A stretch of 64,000 bases of DNA from Deltaproteobacteria bacterium (GTDB taxonomy: Bacteria > Desulfobacterota > Desulfomonilia > UBA1062): the NCBI GenBank assembly GCA_017992605.1, contig JAGOOG010000011.1, forward strand, positions 24,919 to 88,918, written 5' to 3'. Positions 26,497-35,040 of this stretch are shown piece by piece (positions within the stretch are counted from its first letter, which is position 1; each line of letters opens with the position of its first letter). A model generated the notes under the pieces. The model was not told where the DNA came from. It saw only the letters and a program-made list of their open reading frames with translations, and searched no databases. The position numbers and the translations under genes are program-made.

Positions 26497-26512
26497 TTAG
26501 ACGATCGACTAA
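26497..26512. promoter_or_regulatory. 16-bp palindrome, candidate TetR operator
   Basis: TTAGACGATCGACTAA is an inverted repeat with 14 of 16 positions symmetric (only the fifth base pair breaks it). It lies 165 bp upstream of the aminotransferase start and between that gene and the terminator of ald. The TetR gene at the end of the same operon is the obvious candidate binder. Binding is inference; the remaining sequence 26332-26496 shows no gene. Confidence 0.45.
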
Positions 26513-26521
26513 TGAACTGCA

Positions 26522-26565
26522 AGGCCCTTTCCCGCCGGGACGGGAAAACCTGCGGGAAAGGGCCT
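26522..26565 (-). terminator. Strong hairpin downstream of ald (probable terminator)
   Basis: A perfect 14-bp stem (AGGCCCTTTCCCGC paired with GCGGGAAAGGGCCT) with a 16-nt loop, 35 bp after the ald stop on the minus strand. The run following it is only weakly T-rich (TTGCAGTT), so termination may be partial. It separates ald from the aminotransferase operon. Confidence 0.6.
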
Positions 26566-26600
26566 GGGAAAGACCCTCCGGGAGACAGGATGGCGGGCCC

Positions 26601-27710
26601 TCAGTGCAGCACGTACTCGACGAAGTCCATGCCGAAGGCCTCGGCGACATGCTGATTCGTCAGCACCCCCCTGACCATGTTGAGGCCCTTGGACAGGGCG
26701 CGGTTGTCCCTCATGGCATGTTCCCAGCCCTTTTCGGCAAGCTCCAGCACGTAGGGGAACGTCGCGTTGGTGAGCGCATAGGTGGAGGTTCGCGGAACGG
26801 CGCCGGGCATGTTTGCAACGCAGTAGTGGACGATGCCTTCCTCGATGAAGGTCGGTGCGTCATGGGTCGTGGCCCTGCTCGTCTCAGCGCATCCGCCCTG
26901 GTCGATGGCGATGTCGACGAGCACAGAGCCCGGCTCCATCATGCGCAGCAGCTCCCGGTCGATGAGGTGGGGGGTCTGCCCCCCCGGAATAAGGACCGAT
27001 CCGATGATGAGGTCGGCATCGATGACGCTCTGCCGGACATTCTCAGGACTTGCCAGGAGAACCTCGGCCCGGGGGTGGAAGATGTTCTCGAGGTCCGCGA
27101 GCCGCCTCTTGTTGATGTCGAGGATAGTGACACGGGCACCGAGACCCACGGCAAGCTGGGCCGCATTCATCCCGGAGACCCCGGCACCGATGATGACGAC
27201 CTTGCCCGGGCGCACGCCCGGTACACCTGCCAGGAGGGAACCCTTGCCGCCGTGGATGGTTTCCAGGCAGGTGCAGCCCACATGGATGGCGAGCCTGCCC
27301 GCCACGGCGCTCATGGGCGCGAGCAGCGGCAGCGAGCCGTCTTCGAGCTGGATCGTCTCGTAGGCTATGCCGACGATCCCCCGGGCCAGGAGTTCCCTGG
27401 TCAGGGCCATGTCGGCCGCCAGATGGAGATAGGTGAAGACGATGAGGCCATCCCGCAGATGTCCGTATTCCGACTCCACGGGTTCCTTGACCTTCACGAT
27501 CATCTCGGCTTCAGACCACACCCCGGCCGCGCCGTCTACCATGATCGCCCCTGCCTGCTCGAAGGCCCCATCGGTGATGCCCGAGCCGAGGCCTGCCCCC
27601 TTTTCCACCAGCACTTCGTGGCCGTGCTGAACCAGGGACTTCACCCCTGCAGGGGTCATGGAAACCCGGCCCTCCCGGGTCTTCACCTCTCGGGGAATAC
27701 CTATCTTCAT
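26601..27710 (-). CDS. ald: Alanine dehydrogenase
   Basis: Catalyses NAD-dependent interconversion of alanine with pyruvate and ammonia. The 369-residue product begins MKIGIPREVKTREGRVSMTP and has the NAD fold VVIIGAGVSGMNAAQLAVGLGA, DINKRRL, LIIGSVLIPGG and DIAIDQGGCAETSR, all standard for the family. The start at 27710 has AGGAG 7 bases upstream; a 12-residue in-frame extension is not supported. It appears to be a single-gene unit ending in the hairpin at 26522-26565. A link to the neighbouring aminotransferases through pyruvate/alanine is only suggestive. Confidence 0.96.
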   Translation of the reverse strand: MKIGIPREVKTREGRVSMTPAGVKSLVQHGHEVLVEKGAGLGSGITDGAFEQAGAIMVDGAAGVWSEAEMIVKVKEPVESEYGHLRDGLIVFTYLHLAADMALTRELLARGIVGIAYETIQLEDGSLPLLAPMSAVAGRLAIHVGCTCLETIHGGKGSLLAGVPGVRPGKVVIIGAGVSGMNAAQLAVGLGARVTILDINKRRLADLENIFHPRAEVLLASPENVRQSVIDADLIIGSVLIPGGQTPHLIDRELLRMMEPGSVLVDIAIDQGGCAETSRATTHDAPTFIEEGIVHYCVANMPGAVPRTSTYALTNATFPYVLELAEKGWEHAMRDNRALSKGLNMVRGVLTNQHVAEAFGMDFVEYVLH

Positions 27711-27812
27711 GACACGCTCCTTTTTATGTGAAGTGATTAGCATTGAACCAGGCCCGCACTCGATGTCAAGGCTTATGTCAGGGATAGCGTGTGTGTCCGG
27801 AGCAAAGGAGCG

Positions 27813-27838
27813 AAAAGGCCCCGGGTGATCCGGGGCCT
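27813..27838 (-). terminator. Rho-independent terminator of chemoreceptor gene
   Basis: On the minus strand, 43 bp after the chemoreceptor stop: a 9-bp stem AGGCCCCGG/CCGGGGCCT with a 5-nt loop, followed by TTTTCG. Typical intrinsic terminator. Confidence 0.75.
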
Positions 27839-27880
27839 CTGCGAAGGGCTCACGGGTCGATCAGATCGAGAAAGGGTGTG

Positions 27881-29530
27881 TCATGCTCCCGTGCTCGATG
27901 TCTTGAACTTCTGGACATCGTCCGCGAGTACGGTGGCCATGGTCCTGAGATTCTCCAGGGTTCCTGCGAGTTCCTCCACTGTGGACGCGTTGTGCTGGGT
28001 GGAACCATCGATCTGGGAGATGGCCCTGCTCAGCTCCCCGATGTTCTGGGTCTGCTCGACGCTGGATGCGCTGATCACCTCCATCATCCTGAAGAAGATC
28101 TCCATCTGGGACATGAGCTCCTCCAGGGATGCCGAGGTCTTCTTCATCATCTCGTCGCCGTTCTTGATGCCGCCGACCGTACCATCGATCAGCGTCTTGA
28201 TCTCGCTCGCCGCCGCTGCGGACCGCTGGGCCAGGGACCTCACCTCTCCGGCCACCACCGCGAATCCCTTGCCGTGTTCGCCGGCCCGGGCCGCTTCCAC
28301 GGATGCGTTGAGCGCGAGCAGGTTCGTGTGGAAGGCCACCTCATTGACCGTCACCACGATATCCCCGATCCTCCTGGAGTTCACCGATATCCCCTCGATG
28401 GCCCTGAGGAGGTCGGAAAAGACCTGCTTGCTCTGGGCAATGAGCTGCGTGATGGTGTTCGAGCTCTCTTGCCCCCCCCTGATGAGGTCGCCATTGTGCC
28501 TGACCGTGCCGTTCATCTCCTCGATGGATGCCGAGATCTGTTCCACCGATGCCGCCTGTTCCTGGGTCGACTGCGAGAGCCCTATGGACCCGGCGCTCAC
28601 GTCCTCGATGGCCAGGTGCAGCTGCATGGACGTCTCCCGGACATGCCCGATGATCCGCTCGATGTCGTCCATGAATCGATTGAACCAGTACGCCAGCTCT
28701 CCGACCTCGTTCAGACCAGTCACGTAAAGGCGCTTCGTCAGGTCACCCTGTCCCTTGGCCATGTCCTGGAACATCAAGGACATCCTGCCCACGGACATGG
28801 ACAGGCTCTTCATGAGCAAAAGACCGTTGATGAAGGTCAGGAGGGTGGTCTGAAGGAGCAGGATGACGAAGCCGAATTTCATGGATACCAGGTTGAGCCC
28901 GGATACGACGGAGAGGTAAATGGTGCCGAGTATGAGCCCGATGGGCGGAATGGCGATGAGCAGAACGGTGGCCAGGAGCTTCTGGTTGAGGCTCAAGCGG
29001 AACAGCCTCTCTTTGCCGTCCAGAACCCCCTGCAGGCCGCACTTCTGGTAGAAGGGCACCAGGCTGTTCTCTGCGGCGAGGTAGAAGAACGGCATGGAGA
29101 GCAGGCCCGTCATGACGAGCGCATTGAGGCCGGCATAGGTCTCCGAGAGGGTGACATACCCTTTCAGGTACACGGGCATCACTGCGATGAGATTCCCGAA
29201 CAGGGCGAACCGCAGGAAGATCGTGATGGATTCCATCAGCGGGAGCAGGGAGACCGACCGCAGTGCGCGCTTGAGCTCGTGGGGCTCCCACGACTCCTTA
29301 TCCATGAGGTCCCGGGCAGGCCTTACCAGCAGGTACTTGACGAGAAATCCCAGCGCCAGCCCCAGGTTCGCGGCATTCATGCCTCCCAGTGCCGTGGTGA
29401 GGAAGTGGTTCTTCACGCCCTCGGAAACATTGAGGAAGAAGAAGAGCAGCATGGGGACGACCACGAGCGCCGTGATCGTCTCCTGGAAGATGAACGGCCT
29501 GAGAAACAACGCCTTGGTGCTTTCTTTCAT
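27881..29530 (-). CDS. Methyl-accepting chemotaxis protein with polytopic membrane input domain
   Basis: A 549-residue chemoreceptor-type protein. The N-terminal ~240 residues hold about six membrane helices rather than the usual two helices flanking a periplasmic sensor. A HAMP-like segment follows (FQDMAKGQGDLTKRLY ... FNRFMDDIERI), then a long coiled-coil signalling domain with the hairpin tip VAFHTNLLALNASVEAARAGE. No C-terminal pentapeptide is evident. The start has AGGGGGA upstream; a longer open frame exists but is unsupported. A FliA-like promoter lies upstream. It would signal to CheA/CheW, which are not in the window; the stimulus is unknown. Confidence 0.9.
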   Translation of the reverse strand: MKESTKALFLRPFIFQETITALVVVPMLLFFFLNVSEGVKNHFLTTALGGMNAANLGLALGFLVKYLLVRPARDLMDKESWEPHELKRALRSVSLLPLMESITIFLRFALFGNLIAVMPVYLKGYVTLSETYAGLNALVMTGLLSMPFFYLAAENSLVPFYQKCGLQGVLDGKERLFRLSLNQKLLATVLLIAIPPIGLILGTIYLSVVSGLNLVSMKFGFVILLLQTTLLTFINGLLLMKSLSMSVGRMSLMFQDMAKGQGDLTKRLYVTGLNEVGELAYWFNRFMDDIERIIGHVRETSMQLHLAIEDVSAGSIGLSQSTQEQAASVEQISASIEEMNGTVRHNGDLIRGGQESSNTITQLIAQSKQVFSDLLRAIEGISVNSRRIGDIVVTVNEVAFHTNLLALNASVEAARAGEHGKGFAVVAGEVRSLAQRSAAAASEIKTLIDGTVGGIKNGDEMMKKTSASLEELMSQMEIFFRMMEVISASSVEQTQNIGELSRAISQIDGSTQHNASTVEELAGTLENLRTMATVLADDVQKFKTSSTGA

Positions 29531-29596
29531 TGAATCCCCCTGTACATGGTGCGTTGGATCGTCCACGAGCGCACGCCAGTATAATAACCTGAATGT

Positions 29597-29624
29597 GTAT
29601 CGGAATTTCGGATCACTATCTTTA
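29597..29624 (-). promoter_or_regulatory. Sigma-28 (FliA)-like promoter of chemoreceptor gene
   Basis: On the minus strand TAAAGATA, 12 bases, then TCCGATAC. This is close to the flagellar consensus TAAAGTTT-N11-GCCGATAA, with one extra spacer base. It lies 67 bp before the chemoreceptor ATG. Class-appropriate but imperfect. Confidence 0.4.
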
Positions 29625-29668
29625 CTATGCATGCATTCTTATTCGGGGCCTGCCTGCCGTGGAGTCGC

Positions 29669-30250
29669 TCATTCCAGCATGATGCTGTATCTGCCGAGCT
29701 CTTTCCTCAGTGCCCGGGCATCCCCGACCAGCATGTCGAGCCTTTGCCAGAACTCCCTGCCGTGTCCCCTTACTCTGGTATGGAGGAGTTCATGGAGGAT
29801 CACGTAATCCATCAGCTCGGACGGGAGCCTTGCAAGGTTGATGTTCAGACTGATCGACCCGTGCATGCCGCAGCTGCCCCAGCGGGTCCTCTGCCTGCGC
29901 ACCGAAACCCGCCGGTAGGGCATGGCATAACGTTCAGAGAGCTCCTTCAGGCGTTTTATGATCTTCTGCCGGGCTGCCGCGGGGTCATCCAGCGATGGCA
30001 GTCCCGTCATCGTTTCCACCCACGTCCTGTGAAGTGATCCCATGCGTTCAAGGTGGCTGCGGATCCAGTCCCGCCTGGCCAGGGCGAATTCCCTTCCCAG
30101 GGAAAGCGGCATGGCTGAAGGCACGGCGACCCTCACCCGCGATGGCTGCACTGTGATGCTCATCCTGCGGGCCTTTGTGCTGTGCTCAACGATCACTTCC
30201 GTGATACCATCCAGGAAGACTGTCACGGGAGACCTTGTACCAGCACACAC
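29669..30250 (-). CDS. YgjP-like metallopeptidase domain protein (DUF45/WLM)
   Basis: 193 residues. Typical of the YgjP/DUF45 family: an N-terminal beta region with basic residues, a RRQRTRWGSCG motif, then the zinc motif HELLHTRVRGHGREFW (HExxH with a third His), and a C-terminal helix. The family is predicted zinc-dependent proteases of unknown substrate, often near DNA-processing genes. A GTG start at 30250 is used; a GTG eight codons later is an alternative. Divergent from the peptidase MA-like gene, 53 bp away. Confidence 0.85.
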   Translation of the reverse strand: MCAGTRSPVTVFLDGITEVIVEHSTKARRMSITVQPSRVRVAVPSAMPLSLGREFALARRDWIRSHLERMGSLHRTWVETMTGLPSLDDPAAARQKIIKRLKELSERYAMPYRRVSVRRQRTRWGSCGMHGSISLNINLARLPSELMDYVILHELLHTRVRGHGREFWQRLDMLVGDARALRKELGRYSIMLE

Positions 30251-30303
30251 CCGAGCGTTCCAGTGGAATGTGCATGATTCTTTGGTATATACTCACCTGA
30301 CCC

Positions 30304-31266
30304 ATGCGTATCCTGAACTTCGCCTGCATACATTGGAGAGCGAACCTCTCCACGCACCGCCATGGCGTCTTCCTGATGCTGTTCCTCCTCGCCGCGGTAA
30401 CGCCGTTGCCGTCTGCAGACGCACAAGAGCTGGCGTCGTTCAGGGGTACCGCTGTCGATGTCTACCACACCCGGACCCTGGCCGATGCGGCACGGGAGAC
30501 AGCAGCGGTCTATCCGGCAGTGAAGGCCGAGCTCGAGGCGACGCTGGGCCTCCGGGCGGATTTCAGACCCGCCGTGATCCTCCTGGCAGACCGTGCGGCC
30601 TTCGAGCAGGTGACCGGCAGCCGGCTCATCGTGGCCTATGCCGTCCCTTCGAAGATGCTCATGGTGATCGACTTTCCCCGGGCCAGCAAGGAGCCCTTCA
30701 GCGCCCGGGGCATCCTGAAGCACGAGCTCTGCCACCTGATTCTCCACCGGCATGTCCCCTCCATACCCCGCTGGCTCGACGAGGGCATCTGCCAGTGGGC
30801 CAGCGACGGCCTCGCCGAGATCCTCTCGGGGAGCAGCGGGGCTTCCCTTTCCTGGTTGAGCGTGAGCGGCTCCGTGATGCCCCTGAAGTCCCTGGACATC
30901 TCCTTCCCCCAGGATGGCCGCGGCATGGCACTGGCCTATGAACAGAGCAGGAGCGTGGTCGACTTCATAACCTCGCGGTACGGGAGGAACAGCGTGCAGA
31001 ACATTCTGACGTCACTGGGCCAGGGGCTGTCCGTTGATGAGGCCTTCCAGGTTTCCCTCCGGACATCCCTCCCGGCGCTCGAGCGGGACTGGCAGAGCAG
31101 CCTCGGGACCTGGCCCAGGCTGGTGGCTTATCTCATGGCCCATATCTACACCGTCCTCTTCGCCTTCGCCGCCCTGTCCACCGTGGCCGGCTACGTGCGA
31201 TACCGCATCAGGAAGAGGCGCCTGCGGGAAGAGGACGAGGAGGGGATGTTTCCGGACCGGCCGTGA
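30304..31266 (+). CDS. Exported peptidase MA-like gluzincin with C-terminal membrane helix
   Basis: 320 residues. A signal peptide (~18-40, hydrophobic LFLLAAVTPL ending in ADA-Q) is followed by an extracytoplasmic domain with the zinc motif HELCHLILH and WLDEGICQW, which supplies the third metal ligand Glu. This is the arrangement of peptidase MA-like gluzincins. A single membrane helix (~282-300) is followed by a short basic/acidic cytoplasmic tail. Substrate unknown. A TATACT box lies about 10 bp before the ATG, so the start may be slightly downstream or the transcript nearly leaderless. Confidence 0.75.
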   Translation: MRILNFACIHWRANLSTHRHGVFLMLFLLAAVTPLPSADAQELASFRGTAVDVYHTRTLADAARETAAVYPAVKAELEATLGLRADFRPAVILLADRAAFEQVTGSRLIVAYAVPSKMLMVIDFPRASKEPFSARGILKHELCHLILHRHVPSIPRWLDEGICQWASDGLAEILSGSSGASLSWLSVSGSVMPLKSLDISFPQDGRGMALAYEQSRSVVDFITSRYGRNSVQNILTSLGQGLSVDEAFQVSLRTSLPALERDWQSSLGTWPRLVAYLMAHIYTVLFAFAALSTVAGYVRYRIRKRRLREEDEEGMFPDRP

Positions 31267-31278
31267 CGGATCCGCCGC

Positions 31279-32202
31279 TCAGCTGAATCGCCGCCTTCTC
31301 CGGGGAAAAGGGACGGTCTGCCCGTCGAGGGCCACGATGACATCCTTGTGGAAGGCCGAGGCCTCCCTGATGAACTCTTCTGTTGACCCGTAGCGCTGCG
31401 AATAGTGCGTAAGCACGAGTCTCTTCACCCCCGCATCCCTGGCGATGCGTGCCGCCTGAGCGGCTGTGAGGTGCGCATATTCCCGGGCGGTCTGCTCCAT
31501 CTCGGACAGGAAGGTGGCCTCCATCACGCACAGGTCCGTATCCCGCGCGAGCTCGACGGCTGCATCACACACGCCGGTATCCATGACGAAGGCAAAGCGC
31601 TGGCCCCTTCGAAGAACGCCGAAGCTCTCGATGCGGAGCGTCTCGCCCCCCCGGGTGATCTTTCCCCTTGATTTGAGGACCCCCACATCGGTGGCCCTTA
31701 TGCCGGCCTCCTGCAGTCTCTCCGGGTCGAGGGTGTAGGTGTCCTGCTCCACGATTCGATAACCGAAGGTGTCCACGGTGTGCTCGAGCTTCCTGGCCGT
31801 GATGACCATCCGGCCGTCCGTAAAGACGGTCCCGTCCTCGAACACCGGGCACTGCCTGAGGCGGGCCGCATGGTAGTACTGGCAGGAGTCCCGCAGGCGC
31901 TCGTAGTAGACCTGACCGGAGGCGGGATAGTACACCTCGATCTCGTGCGGCACCCGGTCGAGCGATATCCTCTGGATGATGCCCGCCAGGCCCAGGCAGT
32001 GGTCACCGTGAAAGTGGGTGATGAAGACCTTCGTGATCTCGCTCACGGATACCCCTGCCATGATCATCTGGCGCTGGGTCCCCTCGCCCGGGTCGAAGAG
32101 AAACCCCTCCCGGTCGAACCTGAGCATGTACCCGTTCTGGTTCCTGGTCCGGCCGGGAACCTGGCTTGCGGTCCCCAGCACGATGAGTTTGCGCTCCGAC
32201 AT
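31279..32202 (-). CDS. rnz: Ribonuclease Z-like MBL-fold nuclease
   Basis: RNase Z removes 3' trailers from tRNA precursors. The 307-residue protein has LGTASQVPGRTRNQNGYMLRF near the N-terminus, DPGEGTQRQ, the metal motif THFHGDHCLGLAG, a MDTG motif with the second Asp, EATF, HLTA and a final LTHYSQRY motif. The start at 32202 is chosen because family members begin close to the LGTAS strand. No CCA-less tRNA is visible in this window (the five tRNAs encode CCA), so its main role here may be maturation of other transcripts. Confidence 0.9.
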   Translation of the reverse strand: MSERKLIVLGTASQVPGRTRNQNGYMLRFDREGFLFDPGEGTQRQMIMAGVSVSEITKVFITHFHGDHCLGLAGIIQRISLDRVPHEIEVYYPASGQVYYERLRDSCQYYHAARLRQCPVFEDGTVFTDGRMVITARKLEHTVDTFGYRIVEQDTYTLDPERLQEAGIRATDVGVLKSRGKITRGGETLRIESFGVLRRGQRFAFVMDTGVCDAAVELARDTDLCVMEATFLSEMEQTAREYAHLTAAQAARIARDAGVKRLVLTHYSQRYGSTEEFIREASAFHKDVIVALDGQTVPFPRRRRRFS

Positions 32203-32265
32203 GGGAGGTTTCACCTTCCCACATATTCCACGAAAGAACAATCCTTTCCAGGCGCCCCGCGTCGC

Positions 32266-32293
32266 TTGACATCGGATGCAGTCATTGTAGAAT
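32266..32293 (+). promoter_or_regulatory. Sigma-70 promoter for MaoC/GIY-YIG/channel operon
   Basis: TTGACA (32266-32271), 16-bp spacer, TAGAAT (32288-32293): perfect -35 and five of six -10 bases, 88 bp before the MaoC start and pointing rightward. Confidence 0.65.
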
Positions 32294-32381
32294 CTGCTTG
32301 CAGTATCATGAGCCTGGATTCATGATAGACATCTGCGGGCTCGAGTCGATGACGAATCGCCCGCGCGAGGGGACAGACAGG

Positions 32382-32873
32382 ATGAACAACCCCATCCGGA
32401 TCCATGCCATCAGAGGACTCAGGGAAGGGGACACGTTCAGCTACCGGCGTGTCTTCAGCAGGGAGGAAACGGAGACCTTCGGCGACCTGACGCGGGACTA
32501 CAACCCTGTCCACTACGATCACCGCTGGGTACGGGGGAAGGGGTACAAGGACCTCATCTGCCACGGGCTGCTCGTCGGGTCCATGATCTGCGAGTTCGGC
32601 GGCCAGGTGGGGTGGCTCGCCACGGGCATGAACTTCAAATTCACCAGAGCAGTGTACCCGGGGGACACCATCACGTGCTCCATCCGCGTATTGAAGATCG
32701 AGGATTCGGGCCGTGCCGAGGCCGAGGCTTCCCTGACGAACCAGGATGGGCATCAGGTCTGCTCTGCCCTGGTTACGGGGATACTGCCGCTGGACGGTGA
32801 GCGGGAAATCCTCAGAACGATGGTGAGCGAGGGCGACCCGTCGAACAAGATCTCGGATGAAGAGTACCTCTGA
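32382..32873 (+). CDS. MaoC-like (R)-specific enoyl-CoA hydratase
   Basis: A 163-residue hot-dog-fold protein. The motif FGDLTRDYNPVHYDHRWVRGKGYKDLICHGLLVGSM matches MaoC/PhaJ hydratases, with the catalytic Asp-His pair in DYNPVHYD and the ICHGLL loop. It would hydrate trans-2-enoyl-CoA (or an acyl-ACP equivalent) to the (R)-3-hydroxy product. The ATG at 32382 has GAGGGG about 10 bases upstream; longer in-frame starts exist. Its 3' end overlaps the GIY-YIG gene by 17 bp. Confidence 0.85.
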   Translation: MNNPIRIHAIRGLREGDTFSYRRVFSREETETFGDLTRDYNPVHYDHRWVRGKGYKDLICHGLLVGSMICEFGGQVGWLATGMNFKFTRAVYPGDTITCSIRVLKIEDSGRAEAEASLTNQDGHQVCSALVTGILPLDGEREILRTMVSEGDPSNKISDEEYL

Positions 32874-33276
32874 TCAAGAAGCGGCGCAGGGTCCCCCGGC
32901 GTGCTGGTACCTCTACGTCATCCGCACCGTCGACGGTTCCCTGTACACGGGCATTTCCACCGATGTCGCCAGGCGTTTCAGGGAGCATCTGGTCCAGGGC
33001 CGGAAAACCGCTCGTTACCTCCGCGCGCGCAAGCCTCTGCACGTTGCGTTCTCGCAGGCCATCGGAGACAGGCCCCTGGCGCTGAGGGTGGAGAACCGGT
33101 TCAAGAGGCTTCCGAAAGGAAGAAAGGAACAGGTCGTGGCTTCAGGCCGGCTCTGCTATGACCACGATACAGGGATCATCGTGTTCCCACAAGGGCGCAA
33201 CGACGCCATTGCACCTGCACCGCATTTCAGGCATACTGCACCGAGACGAACCTTTGAGAAAAATCTACCGAGATGA
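32857..33276 (+). CDS. GIY-YIG nuclease family protein (UPF0213/YhbQ-like)
   Basis: 139 residues. The GIY-YIG core appears as YLYVIRTVDGSLYTGISTDVARRFREHL: YVI and YTG strands followed by the conserved Arg. A later Glu sits in LRVENRFKRLPKGRKEQVV. This matches the small stand-alone YhbQ/YazA nucleases of unknown physiological role. The last ~30 residues are not conserved. It overlaps both the MaoC gene and the ion channel gene (ATGA), so translation of the three is coupled even though their functions look unrelated. Confidence 0.85.
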   Translation: MKSTSDQEAAQGPPACWYLYVIRTVDGSLYTGISTDVARRFREHLVQGRKTARYLRARKPLHVAFSQAIGDRPLALRVENRFKRLPKGRKEQVVASGRLCYDHDTGIIVFPQGRNDAIAPAPHFRHTAPRRTFEKNLPR

Positions 33277-34970
33277 AGTTCCTACCATCAATTCTCACAA
33301 CCGTGGCCAAGGGCAGAGTCATGAAGGCCAACATACGCCTGCTTCTGAAGTACCTGACCGCCCTCGTTCTCATGATAGTCACGTACAGCACGGTCTTTCA
33401 CTACATCATGGCCGCCGAGGGGCAGAAGCACTCCTGGATCACCGGTTTCTACTGGACCCTGGTGGTCATGTCCACCCTGGGCTTCGGAGACATCACCTTC
33501 ACGAGTGACCTCGGACGGGCTTTCTCCATCCTCGTGCTCCTGTCCGGGGTCGTCTTTCTCCTCATCCTCCTCCCGTTCATCTTCATCAAATTCTTCTTCG
33601 CGCCCTGGATGGAGGCGGAGTCGAGGAACCGTGCCCCCCGTGAGCTGCCGCCGGAGACCCGAGAGCACGTCATCATAACGAACTATGATGCGGTGACCGC
33701 ATCGCTCATCGACAAGCTCCGCGGCTACAGGCGGGAATACGTGGTCATCGTCGAGGACCTTGTTCGGGCGCTGGAGCTCTATGACATCGGAGTACGGGTG
33801 GCCATCGGCAGCATGGACGATCCCGAGACCTACCGCCGGATGCATGCCGACCAGGCGGCACTCGTGGTCGCCTCCAGCACGGACCAGGTGAACACCAACA
33901 TCGCCTTTACGGTCCGTGAGGTCAGCGACAGCGTGCCCATCATCACCACCGCGGATTCCCCCCACTCGCTTGACATACTCATGATGGCGGGAAGCTCCCG
34001 GGTGCTGCAGATCTATGACCTCCTGGGGAGCTCCCTGGCAGGCTGGACCATAGCCGGCGACTGCAAGGCCAACATGATCGGGCATTATCAGGAGCTCGTC
34101 ATCGTCCAGTCCCCCGCCTTGGGCACCCCCCTGGTGGGAAAGACCCTGGCCGAGAGCAGGCTGCGCGAAACCTTCGGGCTCACGGTGGTCGGGATCTGGG
34201 ACCGGGGCCGGTTCACCATCCCGGCACCCGACACCCTCATCGCCAGGACGAGCGTCCTCGTCCTGGCGGGTTCACAGAAGTCCGTGGCCGACTATGACGA
34301 GGTGTACTCCTTCTACCACATCTACAAGATCGCCGGAGACCCGGTCATCATCATCGGCGGGGGGCGCATCGGCAGGGCCATTGCCGAGCGTTTCGACGAG
34401 CGGGATATCCCCTATATGATCGTGGAGAAGACCCGCAAGAAGGGCCTGGGTGACGAACACTACGTGATCGGCGATGCGGCGGACATCGAGACCCTCCAGA
34501 AGGCCTGGGTGGAAAAGGCGCCGGCAGCGCTCATCACCACCCGTGACGACGACATGAACATCTACCTCACCAAGTACCTGAGGAGCCTCAGGCAGGACCT
34601 GCAGATCCTGTCCCGGGCGAACCAGGACCGGAACGTGTCAACGCTGCACCGTGCAGGGGCTGATTTCGTGATGTCCTACGCATCGCTGGGAGCCAATGCC
34701 ATCTTCAACTTCCTCAGGAAGGAGGACACCCTGCTGCTGGCCGAGGGGCTGAACATCTTCCACCTGAAGACACCGCGTTCACTGTCGGGAAAAACCCTCG
34801 CCGAATCCGGCATCAGACAGAGGTCGGGCTGCACCGTGATTGCCGTGCAGCGCAACGGCACCACCATTACCGACCCCGAGCCCGACAGGCCCCTGGACAG
34901 AACCGACGAGCTGATCCTCATCGGCACTTACGACGCGGAGCGGTCCTTCCTGCGCGAATTCGTAGCTTGA
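33273..34970 (+). CDS. Two-helix potassium channel with two RCK (TrkA) units
   Basis: 565 residues. Two membrane helices (~25-45 and ~80-105) flank a pore with the selectivity sequence TLGFGD, as in K+ channels. Two RCK modules follow: the first TrkA-N (~120-230) with TrkA-C (~260-345), the second TrkA-N beginning PVIIIGGGRIGRAIAERFDE with TrkA-C at ~490-565. Tandem RCK in one chain resembles BK-type gating rings and some prokaryotic MthK/GsuK relatives. Ligand (Ca2+, nucleotide) cannot be read. The gene overlaps the GIY-YIG stop by 4 bp; an ATG 16 codons later is an alternative start. Confidence 0.88.
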   Translation: MKFLPSILTTVAKGRVMKANIRLLLKYLTALVLMIVTYSTVFHYIMAAEGQKHSWITGFYWTLVVMSTLGFGDITFTSDLGRAFSILVLLSGVVFLLILLPFIFIKFFFAPWMEAESRNRAPRELPPETREHVIITNYDAVTASLIDKLRGYRREYVVIVEDLVRALELYDIGVRVAIGSMDDPETYRRMHADQAALVVASSTDQVNTNIAFTVREVSDSVPIITTADSPHSLDILMMAGSSRVLQIYDLLGSSLAGWTIAGDCKANMIGHYQELVIVQSPALGTPLVGKTLAESRLRETFGLTVVGIWDRGRFTIPAPDTLIARTSVLVLAGSQKSVADYDEVYSFYHIYKIAGDPVIIIGGGRIGRAIAERFDERDIPYMIVEKTRKKGLGDEHYVIGDAADIETLQKAWVEKAPAALITTRDDDMNIYLTKYLRSLRQDLQILSRANQDRNVSTLHRAGADFVMSYASLGANAIFNFLRKEDTLLLAEGLNIFHLKTPRSLSGKTLAESGIRQRSGCTVIAVQRNGTTITDPEPDRPLDRTDELILIGTYDAERSFLREFVA

Positions 34971-35040
34971 TCCCGGTTGCCAGGGATCATGCCCCCGTCT
35001 CGGGCCTCACCATGCGCCCCCGGTCTCTCCTGTCGCGGGA

